64,000 bases of DNA from PALSA-926 sp964476835. Lineage in GTDB: Bacteria; Pseudomonadota; Alphaproteobacteria; Micavibrionales; UBA2020. Both the position numbers and the translations under genes were made by a program. The stretch is from contig CAYZCE010000008.1 in assembly GCA_964476835.1 (NCBI GenBank), positions 1 to 64,000 on the forward strand, written 5' to 3'. Under the pieces are notes generated by a model, which saw nothing but the letters and a program-made list of their open reading frames with translations, was not told the DNA's origin and did no database searches. The stretch's first letter is position 1; each line of letters starts with the position of its first letter. Of the stretch, positions 1 to 8,331 are shown piece after piece.

Positions 1-507
1 GCCGTGCTGGTCGTCGTGGAAGACGGGGATCTTCATGCGCTCTTTCAGGCGGCGCTCGATCTCGAAACATTCGGGCGCCTTGATGTCTTCAAGGTTGATG
101 CCGCCGAAGCTCGGCTCCAAGGACGCGATGATGTCGACGAGGCGGTCGACGTTCTTCTCGTCGATCTCGATGTCGATGGCGTCGATGCCGGAGAATTTCT
201 TGAAGAGGACGGCCTTGCCCTCCATCACCGGCTTGGCGGCCAGCGGGCCGATGTCGCCGAGGCCCAGCACGGCGGTGCCGTTGGTGATGATCGCGACGAG
301 GTTGCCGCGCGAGGTGTATTCGTTGACGCAGGCAGGGTCCGCCGCGATCTCGACGCACGGCGCGGCGACGCCGGGCGAATAGGCGAGCGCAAGGTCGCGT
401 TGCGTCGCCAGCGCCTTGGTCGGCGTGATCGATATCTTGCCCGGCCCGTTCGGGTTGCGATGATATTCGAGCGCGGCTTCGTGGAGCGAATCTTTTTTGA
501 CGGGCAT
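1..507 (-). CDS. maeB: NADP-dependent malic enzyme, N-terminal part (cut by window edge)
   Basis: The 169 codons present read through the window edge without a stop. They match the N-terminal malic domain of MaeB-type enzymes, which oxidatively decarboxylate malate to pyruvate and make NADPH. Recognisable blocks are PTKALATQRDLALAYSPGVA near residues 28-47, YTSRGNLVAIITNGTAVLGL, and the GPLAAKPVMEGKAVLFKKF stretch, followed by a SGIDAIDIEID segment and the FHDDQHG block at the edge. The start chosen is the ATG at 507 (MPVKKDSL). Proteobacterial MaeB often carries a C-terminal phosphotransacetylase-like domain, which would lie outside the window. The next gene runs in the same direction and ends 66 bases upstream of this start, so the two may be co-transcribed. 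Confidence 0.93.
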   Translation of the reverse strand, partial: MPVKKDSLHEAALEYHRNPNGPGKISITPTKALATQRDLALAYSPGVAAPCVEIAADPACVNEYTSRGNLVAIITNGTAVLGLGDIGPLAAKPVMEGKAVLFKKFSGIDAIDIEIDEKNVDRLVDIIASLEPSFGGINLEDIKAPECFEIERRLKERMKIPVFHDDQHG

Positions 508-573
508 GGCGGGATCCTTCAAGCGTGCCGCGGCGCGGCATGCGTGAATTTAGCACGATTTGGCGCACGCGCG

Positions 574-1092
574 CTAGATAAAGGGATCATATGACCATTG
601 CAAAAGCGCCTGCCGCTGGCGCGGGCGGCAGGTCAGGCAGTGCTTTGGGCAATTGATCCTGACTTGCGCGGCGTGGCGGGAGAAGGCGCGCCAGCGCCGG
701 ATCTGCGCCGCATCGACTTTCGGCAAACGGCGGCCCATCCAGTAGCGGCAATACCACTGGAACCAGCCGCGTGGGTCGGGGCCGATGATCCAGCCGTTCG
801 CGCGCCAGACCGGCAGCGGCTGCCGGCTCTTGATGCCGAAATAATTCAGCGACGGATCGGCTGTCTCCGCCGTCTTGGCTTTCTTGAACCATGCCGTGGG
901 GAATTCGTCCTGGCAGTCGTTGCAGTACTTGCCCTCGAAGACGCCGAGCTCGAGCATTTTCTGCGGCGTAAAGTGCGGCGTGAAGCCGGCGTCGAAATCC
1001 TTTCCGGCACGCGCGGTCAGGCTGTAAGTGTAATCCTGCTGCATCTTGTCATGCACGTGGATGGTCGTACCGGGCTTGAAGGAAGTCGTCAT
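574..1092 (-). CDS. Conserved hypothetical protein with a Cys-rich pattern
   Basis: This is a 172-residue soluble protein with no signal peptide or membrane segment. I do not recognise a named domain, but it looks like a real conserved family. It has a CNDCQDE pair near residues 57-63, a tryptophan/tyrosine-rich block (PRGWFQWYCRYWMGRR), an RRWRAFSRHAAQV helix, then a NCPKHCLTC cluster and an LLQWSYDPFI end. The cysteine pairs suggest metal binding, which is inference. The ATG at 1092 is preferred: the longer upstream reading would run into the tRNA-Leu gene that lies immediately upstream. The gene sits between that tRNA and the malic enzyme gene, same strand, so it may be the first gene of that unit. 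Confidence 0.75.
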   Translation of the reverse strand: MTTSFKPGTTIHVHDKMQQDYTYSLTARAGKDFDAGFTPHFTPQKMLELGVFEGKYCNDCQDEFPTAWFKKAKTAETADPSLNYFGIKSRQPLPVWRANGWIIGPDPRGWFQWYCRYWMGRRLPKVDAAQIRRWRAFSRHAAQVRINCPKHCLTCRPRQRQALLQWSYDPFI

Positions 1093-1104
1093 TTTTTTAA
1101 GATA

Positions 1105-1189
1105 TGGTGCGGTCGAAAAGACTCGAACTTTCACGGGTCGCCCCGCTACCACCTCAAGGTAGTGCGTCTACCAATTCCGCCACGACCGC
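1105..1189 (-). tRNA. tRNA-Leu (anticodon GAG)
   Basis: The minus strand folds as a class II tRNA of 85 nt with an encoded CCA end (1107-1105). The acceptor arm GCGGTCG (1189-1183) pairs with CGACCGC (1115-1109). The D-arm segment GGCGGAATTGGTAGACGC is typical of leucine tRNAs. The anticodon stem ACTACC/GGTAGT-like arm encloses a loop with anticodon GAG (complement of 1153-1155). A long variable arm and a T arm GTTCGAGTC follow. Confidence 0.96.
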
Positions 1190-1323
1190 ACATAGGTACA
1201 TGGTTATCCTGAGGTGGGATTTCAATAACAGATGCAGCGGGGGGATGCAAGCCTGTTGCGCATTTTATATTATGTATACCTGTTTCCTCCCCCGAATCCC
1301 CCCGTTTTTGCTATGGTTGGGGC

Positions 1324-1956
1324 ATGAGCGGATTCAAAACCACCGAATGGCGCGCTGACGCCGATCCCGTGCCCTACGACAGTGCCGTGGCCTTCATGGA
1401 AGGTCGTGCGGCGGCGATTCGCGCGGGCGACGCTGCCGACCTTGTCTGGCTGCTCGAACATCCCGCGCTTTATACGGCCGGCACCAGCGCGAACGATTCC
1501 GATTTGCTGACCGACAGCCTGCCGGTCTTCCGTACCGGGCGGGGCGGGCAATACACCTATCATGGCCCCGGCCAGCGCGTGGGCTATGTGATGATGGATT
1601 TGAACAAGCGTGGGCAGGATCTGCGCGGCTATATCTGCGACCTTGAAGAATGGATCATCCAGGCGCTTGGCGCGCTTGGCGTGAAGGGCGAGCGTCGTAC
1701 CGGCCGCGTCGGCATCTGGGTCGCGCACAACGGGCGCGAGGACAAGGTCGCCGCCATCGGCGTGCGCGTGCGCAAGTGGGTGACGTACCACGGCGTCTCG
1801 ATCAACCTCGACCCCGACCTCTCGCACTTCCGCGGCATCGTGCCCTGCGGCATTTCTCAGCATGGTGTGACGTCGCTCAAAGCACTGGGAATCAATGTCA
1901 ACATGAACGACCTCGACGCCGCGCTGCGCACGTCATGGCAGCAGGTATTCGCATGA
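1324..1956 (+). CDS. lipB: Lipoyl(octanoyl) transferase LipB
   Basis: LipB moves octanoyl groups from acyl carrier protein to lipoyl domains, the first step of lipoate assembly on complexes such as the glycine cleavage H protein (also in this window) and the 2-oxoacid dehydrogenases. The 210-residue length is normal. Family signatures are visible: the RGGQYTYHGPGQ block at residues 73-84, Lys141 in the DKVAAIGVRV segment and Cys175 in IVPCGISQHG, which form the Cys/Lys dyad. The ATG at 1324 gives the expected N-terminus. The stop codon overlaps the start of the L,D-transpeptidase gene by 4 bases (ATGA), so the two are probably translationally coupled. Confidence 0.97.
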   Translation: MSGFKTTEWRADADPVPYDSAVAFMEGRAAAIRAGDAADLVWLLEHPALYTAGTSANDSDLLTDSLPVFRTGRGGQYTYHGPGQRVGYVMMDLNKRGQDLRGYICDLEEWIIQALGALGVKGERRTGRVGIWVAHNGREDKVAAIGVRVRKWVTYHGVSINLDPDLSHFRGIVPCGISQHGVTSLKALGINVNMNDLDAALRTSWQQVFA

Positions 1957-2495
1957 CAGAGATCATCGTCGAGACAACGTCATGGGAGGCGACGACCGGG
2001 CGCGTGAAGGTCGGCGGCCACGTTTTCGACTGCACGCTCGGCCGCGCCGGCGTGATCGCGGCGGATGACAAGCGCGAAGGCGATGGCAAGACGCCGCTCG
2101 GCACTTATCCCTTGCGCCAGTTGATCTGGCGCGCCGACCGCGCGCCGCGTCCCGAGACGCAATTGCCCGTCGAGGAACTGACGCCCGAGACCGGTTGGTG
2201 CGAAGATCCCGCCGACCCTGCTTACAATACGAAAGTCGCGCTGCCGCACACGGGCAGCGTCGACCGCATGACGCGCGACGACCATCTTTACGATTACGTG
2301 ATCGTCGTCGGCTACAACGACGCGCCGCCCGTGGCGGGCCGGGGCAGCGCGATTTTCATCCACCTCGCGCGCGAGGCGATGACGCCGACGAAAGGCTGCG
2401 TGGGCCTGCGCCGCGCCGACATGCTGACGCTGTTGAAAGCGTGCGATTCCAACGCGACGCTGACAGTGCTGCCGCCGCCCGATTCTCCGTCTTGA
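1953..2495 (+). CDS. L,D-transpeptidase (YkuD) family protein
   Basis: A 180-residue YkuD-domain protein. Such enzymes make 3-3 peptidoglycan cross-links, attach lipoproteins, or act on related amide bonds through an active-site cysteine. The catalytic signature is clear: His137 in AIFIHLAR and Cys149 in TPTKGCVGLRR, preceded by the DGKTPLGTYPL block near residues 44-54. No signal peptide is visible with the ATG at 1953, which overlaps the lipB stop; this short, leaderless form of YkuD protein is common in alphaproteobacteria, and where it acts is unclear. The product could be a transpeptidase or a hydrolase of the same fold. Confidence 0.9.
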   Translation: MTEIIVETTSWEATTGRVKVGGHVFDCTLGRAGVIAADDKREGDGKTPLGTYPLRQLIWRADRAPRPETQLPVEELTPETGWCEDPADPAYNTKVALPHTGSVDRMTRDDHLYDYVIVVGYNDAPPVAGRGSAIFIHLAREAMTPTKGCVGLRRADMLTLLKACDSNATLTVLPPPDSPS

Positions 2496-2554
2496 CCGAC
2501 AGCGCAAAGGCTTTATTGTTCCCACATCGATTCCAGCAAAAACAGAGGTGACCC

Positions 2555-2830
2555 ATGGCAAAAGAAAACATCAAGAAGCAAGGCGACAACGTGACCGACA
2601 TCTCGGGCAACCGCCTTAAGTCCTTCATCGAGCGCGTCGAGCGCCTGGAAGGCGAGAAGAAGGCCATCGCCGAGGACATCCGCGACGTCTACAGCGAAGC
2701 CAAGGGCACGGGCTTCGACCCCAAGATCATGCGCAAGATCGTCTCTCTGCGCAAAATGAACCTCGAGAAGCGTCGTGAAGAGCTGGAACTGCTCGAGCTC
2801 TACATGTCCGCGATCGGCATGGCGGAGTAA
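2555..2830 (+). CDS. gapR: GapR family nucleoid-associated protein (DUF2312)
   Basis: This 91-residue protein matches the DUF2312 family, whose Caulobacter member GapR binds AT-rich, overtwisted DNA and helps chromosome replication and segregation. Visible family features are the coiled-coil start RLKSFIERVERLEGEKKAI, the IRDVYSEAKGTGFDPK block and the RKIVSLRKMN segment ahead of a short acidic helix ending YMSAIGMAE. The ATG at 2555 follows an AGAGGTGA ribosome binding site. It is followed after only 4 bases by the TTG start of the Sel1-repeat gene, and its own last codons carry that gene's Shine-Dalgarno, so the pair is likely one transcript. Confidence 0.95.
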   Translation: MAKENIKKQGDNVTDISGNRLKSFIERVERLEGEKKAIAEDIRDVYSEAKGTGFDPKIMRKIVSLRKMNLEKRREELELLELYMSAIGMAE

Positions 2831-2834
2831 TAAT

Positions 2835-4109
2835 TTGCGCAAGGGGGCGTCCATCGTTGTCCTGATGGCGATGCTGCTGGCGGCTGCGCCGGCGCGCGCC
2901 CAAGATGACGACAACAAGCCCACTTTCGACCAGGCCAAGGCCTACTACGACAACGGCGATTTCGACAACGCGGCGGGCATCCTCTGGCGCATCGCCGGCG
3001 ACGGCGACCCGGCGGCGCAATACTATCTCGGCGTCCTCATGGACAATGGCTGGGGCACGGCGAAGAACACCAACGACGCCGCCAACTGGTTCCGCAAGGC
3101 CGCGCAGCAGGACTATGCGCCGGCGATGGCCTATCTCGGTTATCTCTACAGCTCTGGCCGCGGCGTGACGAAGGACGAGCGCGCCGGTTTCGACTGGTAC
3201 GCCAAGGCGGCGCAGGCGGGCGACCCGGCGGCGCAGAACAACCTTGGCGTCATGCTGCGCGACGGCCGTCCTTACAGCAGGGATTACACGCAGGCGGCGA
3301 AGTGGTTTTACCTCTCCGCCATGCAGGGCTATGCGCGCGCACAGTTCAACATGGGCGATGCCTACCGCCTCGGCCAAGGCGTCAAGCAATCCGACGCGGA
3401 CGCGGTCAAGTGGTACACTTATGCGGCGAAGCAGGGCGACGTCTCCGCCGAAAACGCGCTGGGCGATGCCTACCGCAACGGCCGCGGCGTGGACAAGAGC
3501 GGCAGCGAGGCGCTTGCCTGGTACAACCGCGCCGCCAACCAGGGCAGCGTGGACGCGATGGTCAACGTCGCCAAGATGTACGAGACGATGGAAGGCGACA
3601 AGACGCACGGCCCCGCCGATGCGGCCGTGTGGTACCAAAAGGCGGCGGAGAAGGGCAACGTGCCCGCGATGCATTACCTCGCCAACCTCTATGAAATGGG
3701 CATCGGCGTGAAGCAGGACTATACGCAGGCCGCCATTTGGTACAAGAAGGCCGGCGAGGAAAACAAATTCATGCCGTCGCTGATCGCGCTCGCGCACCTC
3801 TACGACAAGGGGCTGGGCGTCACGCAGAACGCCGACATGGCGCGCAGCCTCTACCAGCGCGGCGCCAATACCGGCGACGGGCAGAGCCAGCTCGCGCTCG
3901 CGCGCATGTTCAAGGAGGGCCGCGGCGGCGAGGTCGACCTGATCGCCGCTTATCAGTGGTTTGCATTGGCGGCCACCGCGCTGCCTGAAGGGCAGGACCG
4001 CAACGCCGCCGTCGTCGGCCGCATCCAGACCGCGAACGCGATGAACGAATCCCAGGTCGCCGAGGCGCGCAAGCGCATCAACGAATTCACGCCGCAGCCG
4101 TCGAAATAA
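2835..4109 (+). CDS. Secreted Sel1-repeat (TPR-like) protein
   Basis: A 424-residue protein with an N-terminal signal peptide (RKGASIVVLMAMLLAAAP then ARAQ, cleavage likely after residue 22) followed by about nine or ten Sel1-type repeats, each of the form A-x-x-x-LGxLYxxGxGVxxDxxxAxxWYxKAAxxGD. Sel1 solenoids are protein-interaction scaffolds, often periplasmic, tied to envelope stress, polysaccharide or cell-division functions. I chose the TTG at 2835 because it supplies the positively charged n-region and has a CGGAG motif 7 bases upstream; an ATG at 2865 would give a very short leader. The partner is unknown. The HD-domain gene follows after 16 bases, which suggests a shared operon. Confidence 0.88.
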   Translation: MRKGASIVVLMAMLLAAAPARAQDDDNKPTFDQAKAYYDNGDFDNAAGILWRIAGDGDPAAQYYLGVLMDNGWGTAKNTNDAANWFRKAAQQDYAPAMAYLGYLYSSGRGVTKDERAGFDWYAKAAQAGDPAAQNNLGVMLRDGRPYSRDYTQAAKWFYLSAMQGYARAQFNMGDAYRLGQGVKQSDADAVKWYTYAAKQGDVSAENALGDAYRNGRGVDKSGSEALAWYNRAANQGSVDAMVNVAKMYETMEGDKTHGPADAAVWYQKAAEKGNVPAMHYLANLYEMGIGVKQDYTQAAIWYKKAGEENKFMPSLIALAHLYDKGLGVTQNADMARSLYQRGANTGDGQSQLALARMFKEGRGGEVDLIAAYQWFALAATALPEGQDRNAAVVGRIQTANAMNESQVAEARKRINEFTPQPSK

Positions 4110-4125
4110 CCGAAGGGGTCTTGCG

Positions 4126-5184
4126 ATGTCCGATTATATCTCGACCTTCCAGACCGTGGCGGCGTCGCTGACGTCGAAGGACTTCAGCGCGACGGACCTC
4201 TCCGCGGCGACGCGCCGCATCCTGAACAACCTGCAATCCGACATCGGGCAAGTGCACCGCGACAGCGCGATCCTGTTTGCGCCCGGTTCCGCAGGGCCGT
4301 TGCCTGCGGGTCATGCGATCGCGCGGATGTTCGTCCGCTGGCGCAAGGACCCGCCGTCGATGCCCGCGCTGCTGATTGTCGCGGCCGCGCATTTCAACAT
4401 CCCGGCGGAAACGCCCGCGTTCAAGGCCGCGCTGATGGCGGCCGTTGCGGCTGAAGTGCCGAGCCGGCTTCCCTACCACAGCAACCACCACTTCCGCGAA
4501 GTGGTCGCCATGATGGCGCGCCTGTGCGACGCCAATAACGCGCTCGCGCAGGTCGGCACCGCCGGCACCATGATGCTGTCGCCCGACGACGTCGCGCTCT
4601 GCCTGCTCGCCGCCGTCGGCCACGACCTGCTGCATGACGGCAAGGGCAACGCGCCGCAAGGCAACTGGACGCCCTACAGGCTGGAAGACCGCGCGATTGC
4701 GGCGATCGCGCCGTTCATGGCGGCCGCAGGCGTTTCCGTCCATGACATGGAGTGCGCGCGCGTGATGATCCGCGTCACCGACACTTCCGCCGCGCCCAAT
4801 GCCGACAGCCCGCACAAGGTCTTGCGCAAGGTATTCAACGGCGACGCTTCCGTCACCGTGCCGCCCGAACTGGCGGCGCTCATCGGCGACAAGAAATTGC
4901 AGACGCTGGCCGCATTGATGTCGGATGCCGACCTCAGCCCCTCGGGCGCGACCAATTATTTGTTCTGCCGCATGCAGACGCACCTGTTCGCCGCCGAGAC
5001 GCCGGGCTTCGTCGCCAGCGACCGCAGCATGGGCGGCTTCCTCGGTTTCGTGCTGGAGAACCGCTTCCTCTCGCACGCGGCGATCGCCGCGTCGCAGCCG
5101 TCGCTCTCGACGCTGGTGCAGAAAGTCGGCGACCGCATCGCCGCCGGCACGCCGCCGCACCCGAACCGCGCGATCGGCCCTTAA
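4126..5184 (+). CDS. HD-domain, cyclic-nucleotide-phosphodiesterase-like protein
   Basis: A 352-residue cytosolic protein with the metal-site pattern of the HD/PDEase superfamily: YHSNHHFREV (His118, His122), the HD pair in AVGHDLLHDGKGN (His166, Asp167) and a later aspartate in LMSDADL (Asp267/269). The spacing resembles class I cyclic nucleotide phosphodiesterases more than HD-GYP proteins, and no GYP motif is seen. Hydrolysis of a cyclic nucleotide or other phosphomonoester is therefore plausible, but the substrate is inference. The N-terminal 110 residues have no domain I recognise. It follows the Sel1 gene closely and its stop overlaps, in the opposite direction, the stop of the OsmC gene. 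Confidence 0.8.
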   Translation: MSDYISTFQTVAASLTSKDFSATDLSAATRRILNNLQSDIGQVHRDSAILFAPGSAGPLPAGHAIARMFVRWRKDPPSMPALLIVAAAHFNIPAETPAFKAALMAAVAAEVPSRLPYHSNHHFREVVAMMARLCDANNALAQVGTAGTMMLSPDDVALCLLAAVGHDLLHDGKGNAPQGNWTPYRLEDRAIAAIAPFMAAAGVSVHDMECARVMIRVTDTSAAPNADSPHKVLRKVFNGDASVTVPPELAALIGDKKLQTLAALMSDADLSPSGATNYLFCRMQTHLFAAETPGFVASDRSMGGFLGFVLENRFLSHAAIAASQPSLSTLVQKVGDRIAAGTPPHPNRAIGP

Positions 5185-5591
5185 GCCAAGATGCTGTTGA
5201 TGACCGGCCGCGGCTCCTCGGTGAGCGTGCGGTGCACCGGGCATTTGTCGGCGATCTCGAGCAGGCGCTGGCGTTGCGTGTCGTCGAGGTTCCCTTCCAG
5301 CGCGATCGTGCGCGTGATGATGTCGGCGCGGTTTTCCTTCACGTGCGTCAGGGCGACCGAGATGCGCGTCACATCCCATTTCTTCTGGTTCGCGTACATG
5401 CGCAGCGTGATCGACGTGCAGGCGCCGAGGGACGAGAGCAGCAGCGCGTACGGCGACGGCCCCGCGTCGCGGCCGCCCGTGGCAAGGGGCTCGTCGCCCG
5501 TCCAGCCGTGGCGCGTGTCGGTGATGGCCTGGGTATAAAGGCCGTCGCCGGTTTCGGTGACGGTGACGGAAAGGCGCGCGGCATCGGTCAT
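5181..5591 (-). CDS. OsmC/Ohr family protein
   Basis: A 136-residue OsmC-family protein, probably a thiol peroxidase-type or stress protein. Family landmarks are the central helix DAGPSPYALLLSSLGACTSI, with the conserved cysteine in the GACT turn, and a second cysteine in the ADKCPVHRTL segment close to the C-terminus. This resembles the YhfA-like branch more than classical Ohr. The ATG at 5591 gives the usual N-terminus; an ATG at 5633 would add 14 residues, and an AAGGAGAA motif lies between the two starts. Convergent with the HD gene with overlapping stops. The 190 bases upstream (5592-5781) are AT-rich and probably hold the divergent promoters of this gene and its neighbour; I could not assign -35/-10 boxes with confidence. 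Confidence 0.9.
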   Translation of the reverse strand: MTDAARLSVTVTETGDGLYTQAITDTRHGWTGDEPLATGGRDAGPSPYALLLSSLGACTSITLRMYANQKKWDVTRISVALTHVKENRADIITRTIALEGNLDDTQRQRLLEIADKCPVHRTLTEEPRPVINSILA

Positions 5592-5781
5592 GGTGAATCG
5601 GCCTTGTTGTTGTTCTCCTTGAAATAAGGCCATCCAAACGTACTTTTCAAGGCGAAAACCCCTTTCGGTAATCATATAAAACCCTATCTATATCAATATG
5701 TTATATACCAGTAACCAGATCTTAACTTTGTTTGCATAAAGTGAAAGACGAATAAGGGACTTCCCAATAAGGAGATAAACG

Positions 5782-6171
5782 ATGAGCGACACATATCACT
5801 TCCTCAAGACGACCGAGCACGATGGTCGCATCATGGCCCTCATGGGCGATGCGGACAGGCTGGGCGGCGAGGCTGGGGTCAGCGCGCTCCGCAGCTCTTT
5901 CCGCGCCAATGCCGCGCCGCACCTGCGCGGCGGGGTGATCCCGATGAGCATCGACCAGCTGCGCGAGCGGCTGCCCGAATTGGAACAGCACGGCATGGTC
6001 AAGAGCGCCAGTGCCTTCCGCCGCGCGATCCAGTGCATCCACGACAAAGACCCGCATGCAGCGCCGGCGGGCCCGAACACGCCGGATAGTGCCAATGGCA
6101 GCGTCAGGGAAACGCCTGCGGCGCATAAGCCGAAACGCGCCGGCACGCCGCACAGCCCGAAGAATTCTTAA
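5782..6171 (+). CDS. Hypothetical protein, polar with proline/lysine-rich tail
   Basis: I do not recognise this 129-residue protein. It has no signal peptide or membrane segment. Residues 1-85 look folded, with two probable helices around SIDQLRERLPELEQHGMV and SASAFRRAIQCIHDK; the last 40 residues are rich in Pro, Ala, Asn and Lys and are probably disordered. A good ribosome binding site (AAGGAG, 7 bases before the ATG) and a strong terminator just after the stop argue that it is a real, single-gene transcript. Nothing in the neighbourhood points to a function. Confidence 0.68.
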   Translation: MSDTYHFLKTTEHDGRIMALMGDADRLGGEAGVSALRSSFRANAAPHLRGGVIPMSIDQLRERLPELEQHGMVKSASAFRRAIQCIHDKDPHAAPAGPNTPDSANGSVRETPAAHKPKRAGTPHSPKNS

Positions 6172-6198
6172 AAGCCAGCCCTATCTCTCCAAAGATGG

Positions 6199-6233
6199 AA
6201 CCCGGCGCCGGTCGCAAGACCCGCCGGGTTTTT
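6199..6233 (+). terminator. Rho-independent terminator
   Basis: A 9-bp stem AACCCGGCG (6199-6207) pairs with CGCCGGGTT (6222-6230). Inside it a GGTC/GACC stem closes a GCAA tetraloop. A T-run covers 6229-6233. It ends the single-gene unit of the preceding hypothetical protein. Confidence 0.85.
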
Positions 6234-6328
6234 CTTCATCCTTTACAAATGGATAGGTGGTGGGTTTTGCGCGGCGGCCAAAACTATGCTATCGGTAAGG
6301 CAGTCTTCATCACAGGATCTGTATTTTC

Positions 6329-8254
6329 ATGGCGAGCCTTTCCGAACACCTGAACCGCAAGCTGGAGCAGGAACGTGCACACGCGCATCATAAAAGCCCA
6401 CTCGGCATCATGATGCTCGGCGCGCTCGGCGTCGTCTTCGGCGACATCGGGACAAGCCCACTCTACGCCATCCGTGAATCCTTCGTGCAGACCGGCATGC
6501 CGGTCGAGCCGGAAAACATCTTCCGCTTCCTCTCGCTGATCTTCTGGCTGTTGTTCGTCGTGGTGTCGGTCAAGTACGTCACCTTCATCATGCGCGCCAG
6601 CAACAAGGGCGAGGGCGGCGACCTTGCGCTGCTCGCGCTCGTGCTGCGCCTGACGCGTCCCAGCCCGACACTCTTTTATATCATGAGCCTTATCGGCATC
6701 CTCGCGGGCAGCCTGTTCTACGCTGATGCGGTCATTACGCCGGCAATCTCCGTCCTTTCGGCCGTCGAAGGTCTGCAGGTCGTGGCGCCATCGCTGCATA
6801 CATTCGTCGAGCCGTTGACCATCCTCATCCTCGTCGGCCTTTTCTCCGGCCAAAAATTCGGCACCGGCAAGATGGGCGGCCTCTTCGGTCCCGTGATGAT
6901 CGTGTGGTTCTTCACACTCGGTGCGCTGGGCCTCTGCCAGATCCTGCGCATGCCCGCCGTGCTGCAATCGGTCAATCCGCTTTACGCGCTTGAGTTCATT
7001 GTCGGCCACCCGGCGCTCGCGTTCCTCGCAATGGGCGCGACGGTGCTGTCCGTTACCGGGGTCGAGGCGCTGTATGCCGACATGGGCCACTTCGGCGCCA
7101 AGCCGATTCGCTATGTGTGGTTCCTCATCGTCTGGCCGTGCCTGCTGCTCAACTACTTCGGTCAGGGCGCGCTCTTGATGCAAGACCCGACCGCGCTCGA
7201 AAACCCGTTCTTCCTGCTCGCGCCCAAGGCGCTGTCGGCGCCGCTACTGGTGCTGGCGGCGATGGCGACGGTGATCGCGTCTCAGGCGGTCATCTCCGGC
7301 ACCTTCTCGCTGACGCGGCAGGCCGTGCAGCTCGGATATTTGCCGCGCATGCGCATCATGCATACTTCGACGCGTGAGATGGGGCAGATCTACATCCCCT
7401 TCGTCAACTGGCTGGTATTGCTGCTGGTGATTGCGGTGGTCCTGATCTTCAAGTCGTCGTCAGGCCTGGCCGCCGCTTACGGCATCGCCGTCACCGGCGC
7501 GATGATGATCGCGAGCGTGATGGTCTCGATCGTCATGTGGCTCAAGTGGCATTGGAAGTGGTGGCGCATCGCCATGACGGCCGGCCTGTTCTTCTGCATC
7601 GACGCGACGCTCTTCGCCTCCGCCGCGACCAAGGTGATGACGGGCGGCTACGTGCCCTTGTTCCTCGCCAGCCTGATCTTCACCGCGCTCACCACGTGGA
7701 AGACCGGCCAGAAGATCCTCAACGACAAGATGGCGCGTTCCAGCGTCTCGGTCGAGCGCTTCGTCAAAGAAGTGCACAAGAACCCGCCGCTGCGCGTGCC
7801 CGGCACCGCCATCTACATGACGCCGTGGCATAACGTGGTGCCCGCGGCCCTGCTGCAGAACCTCAAGCACAACAAGGTGCTGCACGAGCGAGTGATCTTC
7901 CTCACCGTGATCTCGCAGGAAGTGCCTCACGTGCCGCCAGAAAATCGCATTCACGTGTATCAGCTGGGGCAGGACTTCTACCAGCTCGACATCCATACCG
8001 GCTTCAAGGACGAACCCGACGTGCCCGCCGCGCTGCACCATTGCCAGGTGCGCGGCATGGACTTCGACCATATCCACCAAGCCTCGTTCTTCATGGGCAA
8101 GGAAACCGTCGTCTCCACACCCGAAGAATCCGGCATGGCGCGCTGGCGCGAACACCTGTTTGCGTGGCTGAAGCAGAACGCATCGAGCGCCGTCTCCTAC
8201 TACAAGATCCCCTCCGACCGCGTGATCGAGCTGGGCGGGCGGTACGAGATTTAA
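6329..8254 (+). CDS. kup: Low-affinity potassium uptake transporter Kup
   Basis: A 641-residue inner-membrane K+/H+ symporter of the KUP/HAK family. The signature LGALGVVFGDIGTSPLYAIR lies near residues 30-50, followed by about twelve hydrophobic segments, the SLFYADAVITPAISVLSAVE block, VEALYADMGHFG, and a cytosolic C-terminal domain of about 180 residues (from near residue 460) typical of the family. Length and N-terminus fit with ATG 6329. It stands alone: a terminator precedes it and a hairpin follows. No regulatory site was identified in the 90 bases upstream. Confidence 0.97.
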   Translation: MASLSEHLNRKLEQERAHAHHKSPLGIMMLGALGVVFGDIGTSPLYAIRESFVQTGMPVEPENIFRFLSLIFWLLFVVVSVKYVTFIMRASNKGEGGDLALLALVLRLTRPSPTLFYIMSLIGILAGSLFYADAVITPAISVLSAVEGLQVVAPSLHTFVEPLTILILVGLFSGQKFGTGKMGGLFGPVMIVWFFTLGALGLCQILRMPAVLQSVNPLYALEFIVGHPALAFLAMGATVLSVTGVEALYADMGHFGAKPIRYVWFLIVWPCLLLNYFGQGALLMQDPTALENPFFLLAPKALSAPLLVLAAMATVIASQAVISGTFSLTRQAVQLGYLPRMRIMHTSTREMGQIYIPFVNWLVLLLVIAVVLIFKSSSGLAAAYGIAVTGAMMIASVMVSIVMWLKWHWKWWRIAMTAGLFFCIDATLFASAATKVMTGGYVPLFLASLIFTALTTWKTGQKILNDKMARSSVSVERFVKEVHKNPPLRVPGTAIYMTPWHNVVPAALLQNLKHNKVLHERVIFLTVISQEVPHVPPENRIHVYQLGQDFYQLDIHTGFKDEPDVPAALHHCQVRGMDFDHIHQASFFMGKETVVSTPEESGMARWREHLFAWLKQNASSAVSYYKIPSDRVIELGGRYEI

Positions 8255-8283
8255 GCGGCCTAAGATTCCAGGCTCATAACAAA

Positions 8284-8307
8284 TCACCGCGCCACAGGGC
8301 GCGGTGA
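8284..8307 (+). other. GC-rich hairpin downstream of kup
   Basis: TCACCGCGCC (8284-8293) is a perfect 10-bp inverted partner of GGCGCGGTGA (8298-8307) with a 4-base loop. There is no T-run on either side, so this is not a classical intrinsic terminator. It lies between the convergent kup and hypothetical genes and may stabilise transcript ends. Confidence 0.6.
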
Positions 8308-8331
8308 GGGCTCGCAGATTGGGTTGGAGCT

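Noticed and set aside
4087..5637. A 516-codon minus-strand frame opposite the HD gene
   Set aside because: Arginine/histidine-rich shadow; the HD gene on the other strand has clear motifs.
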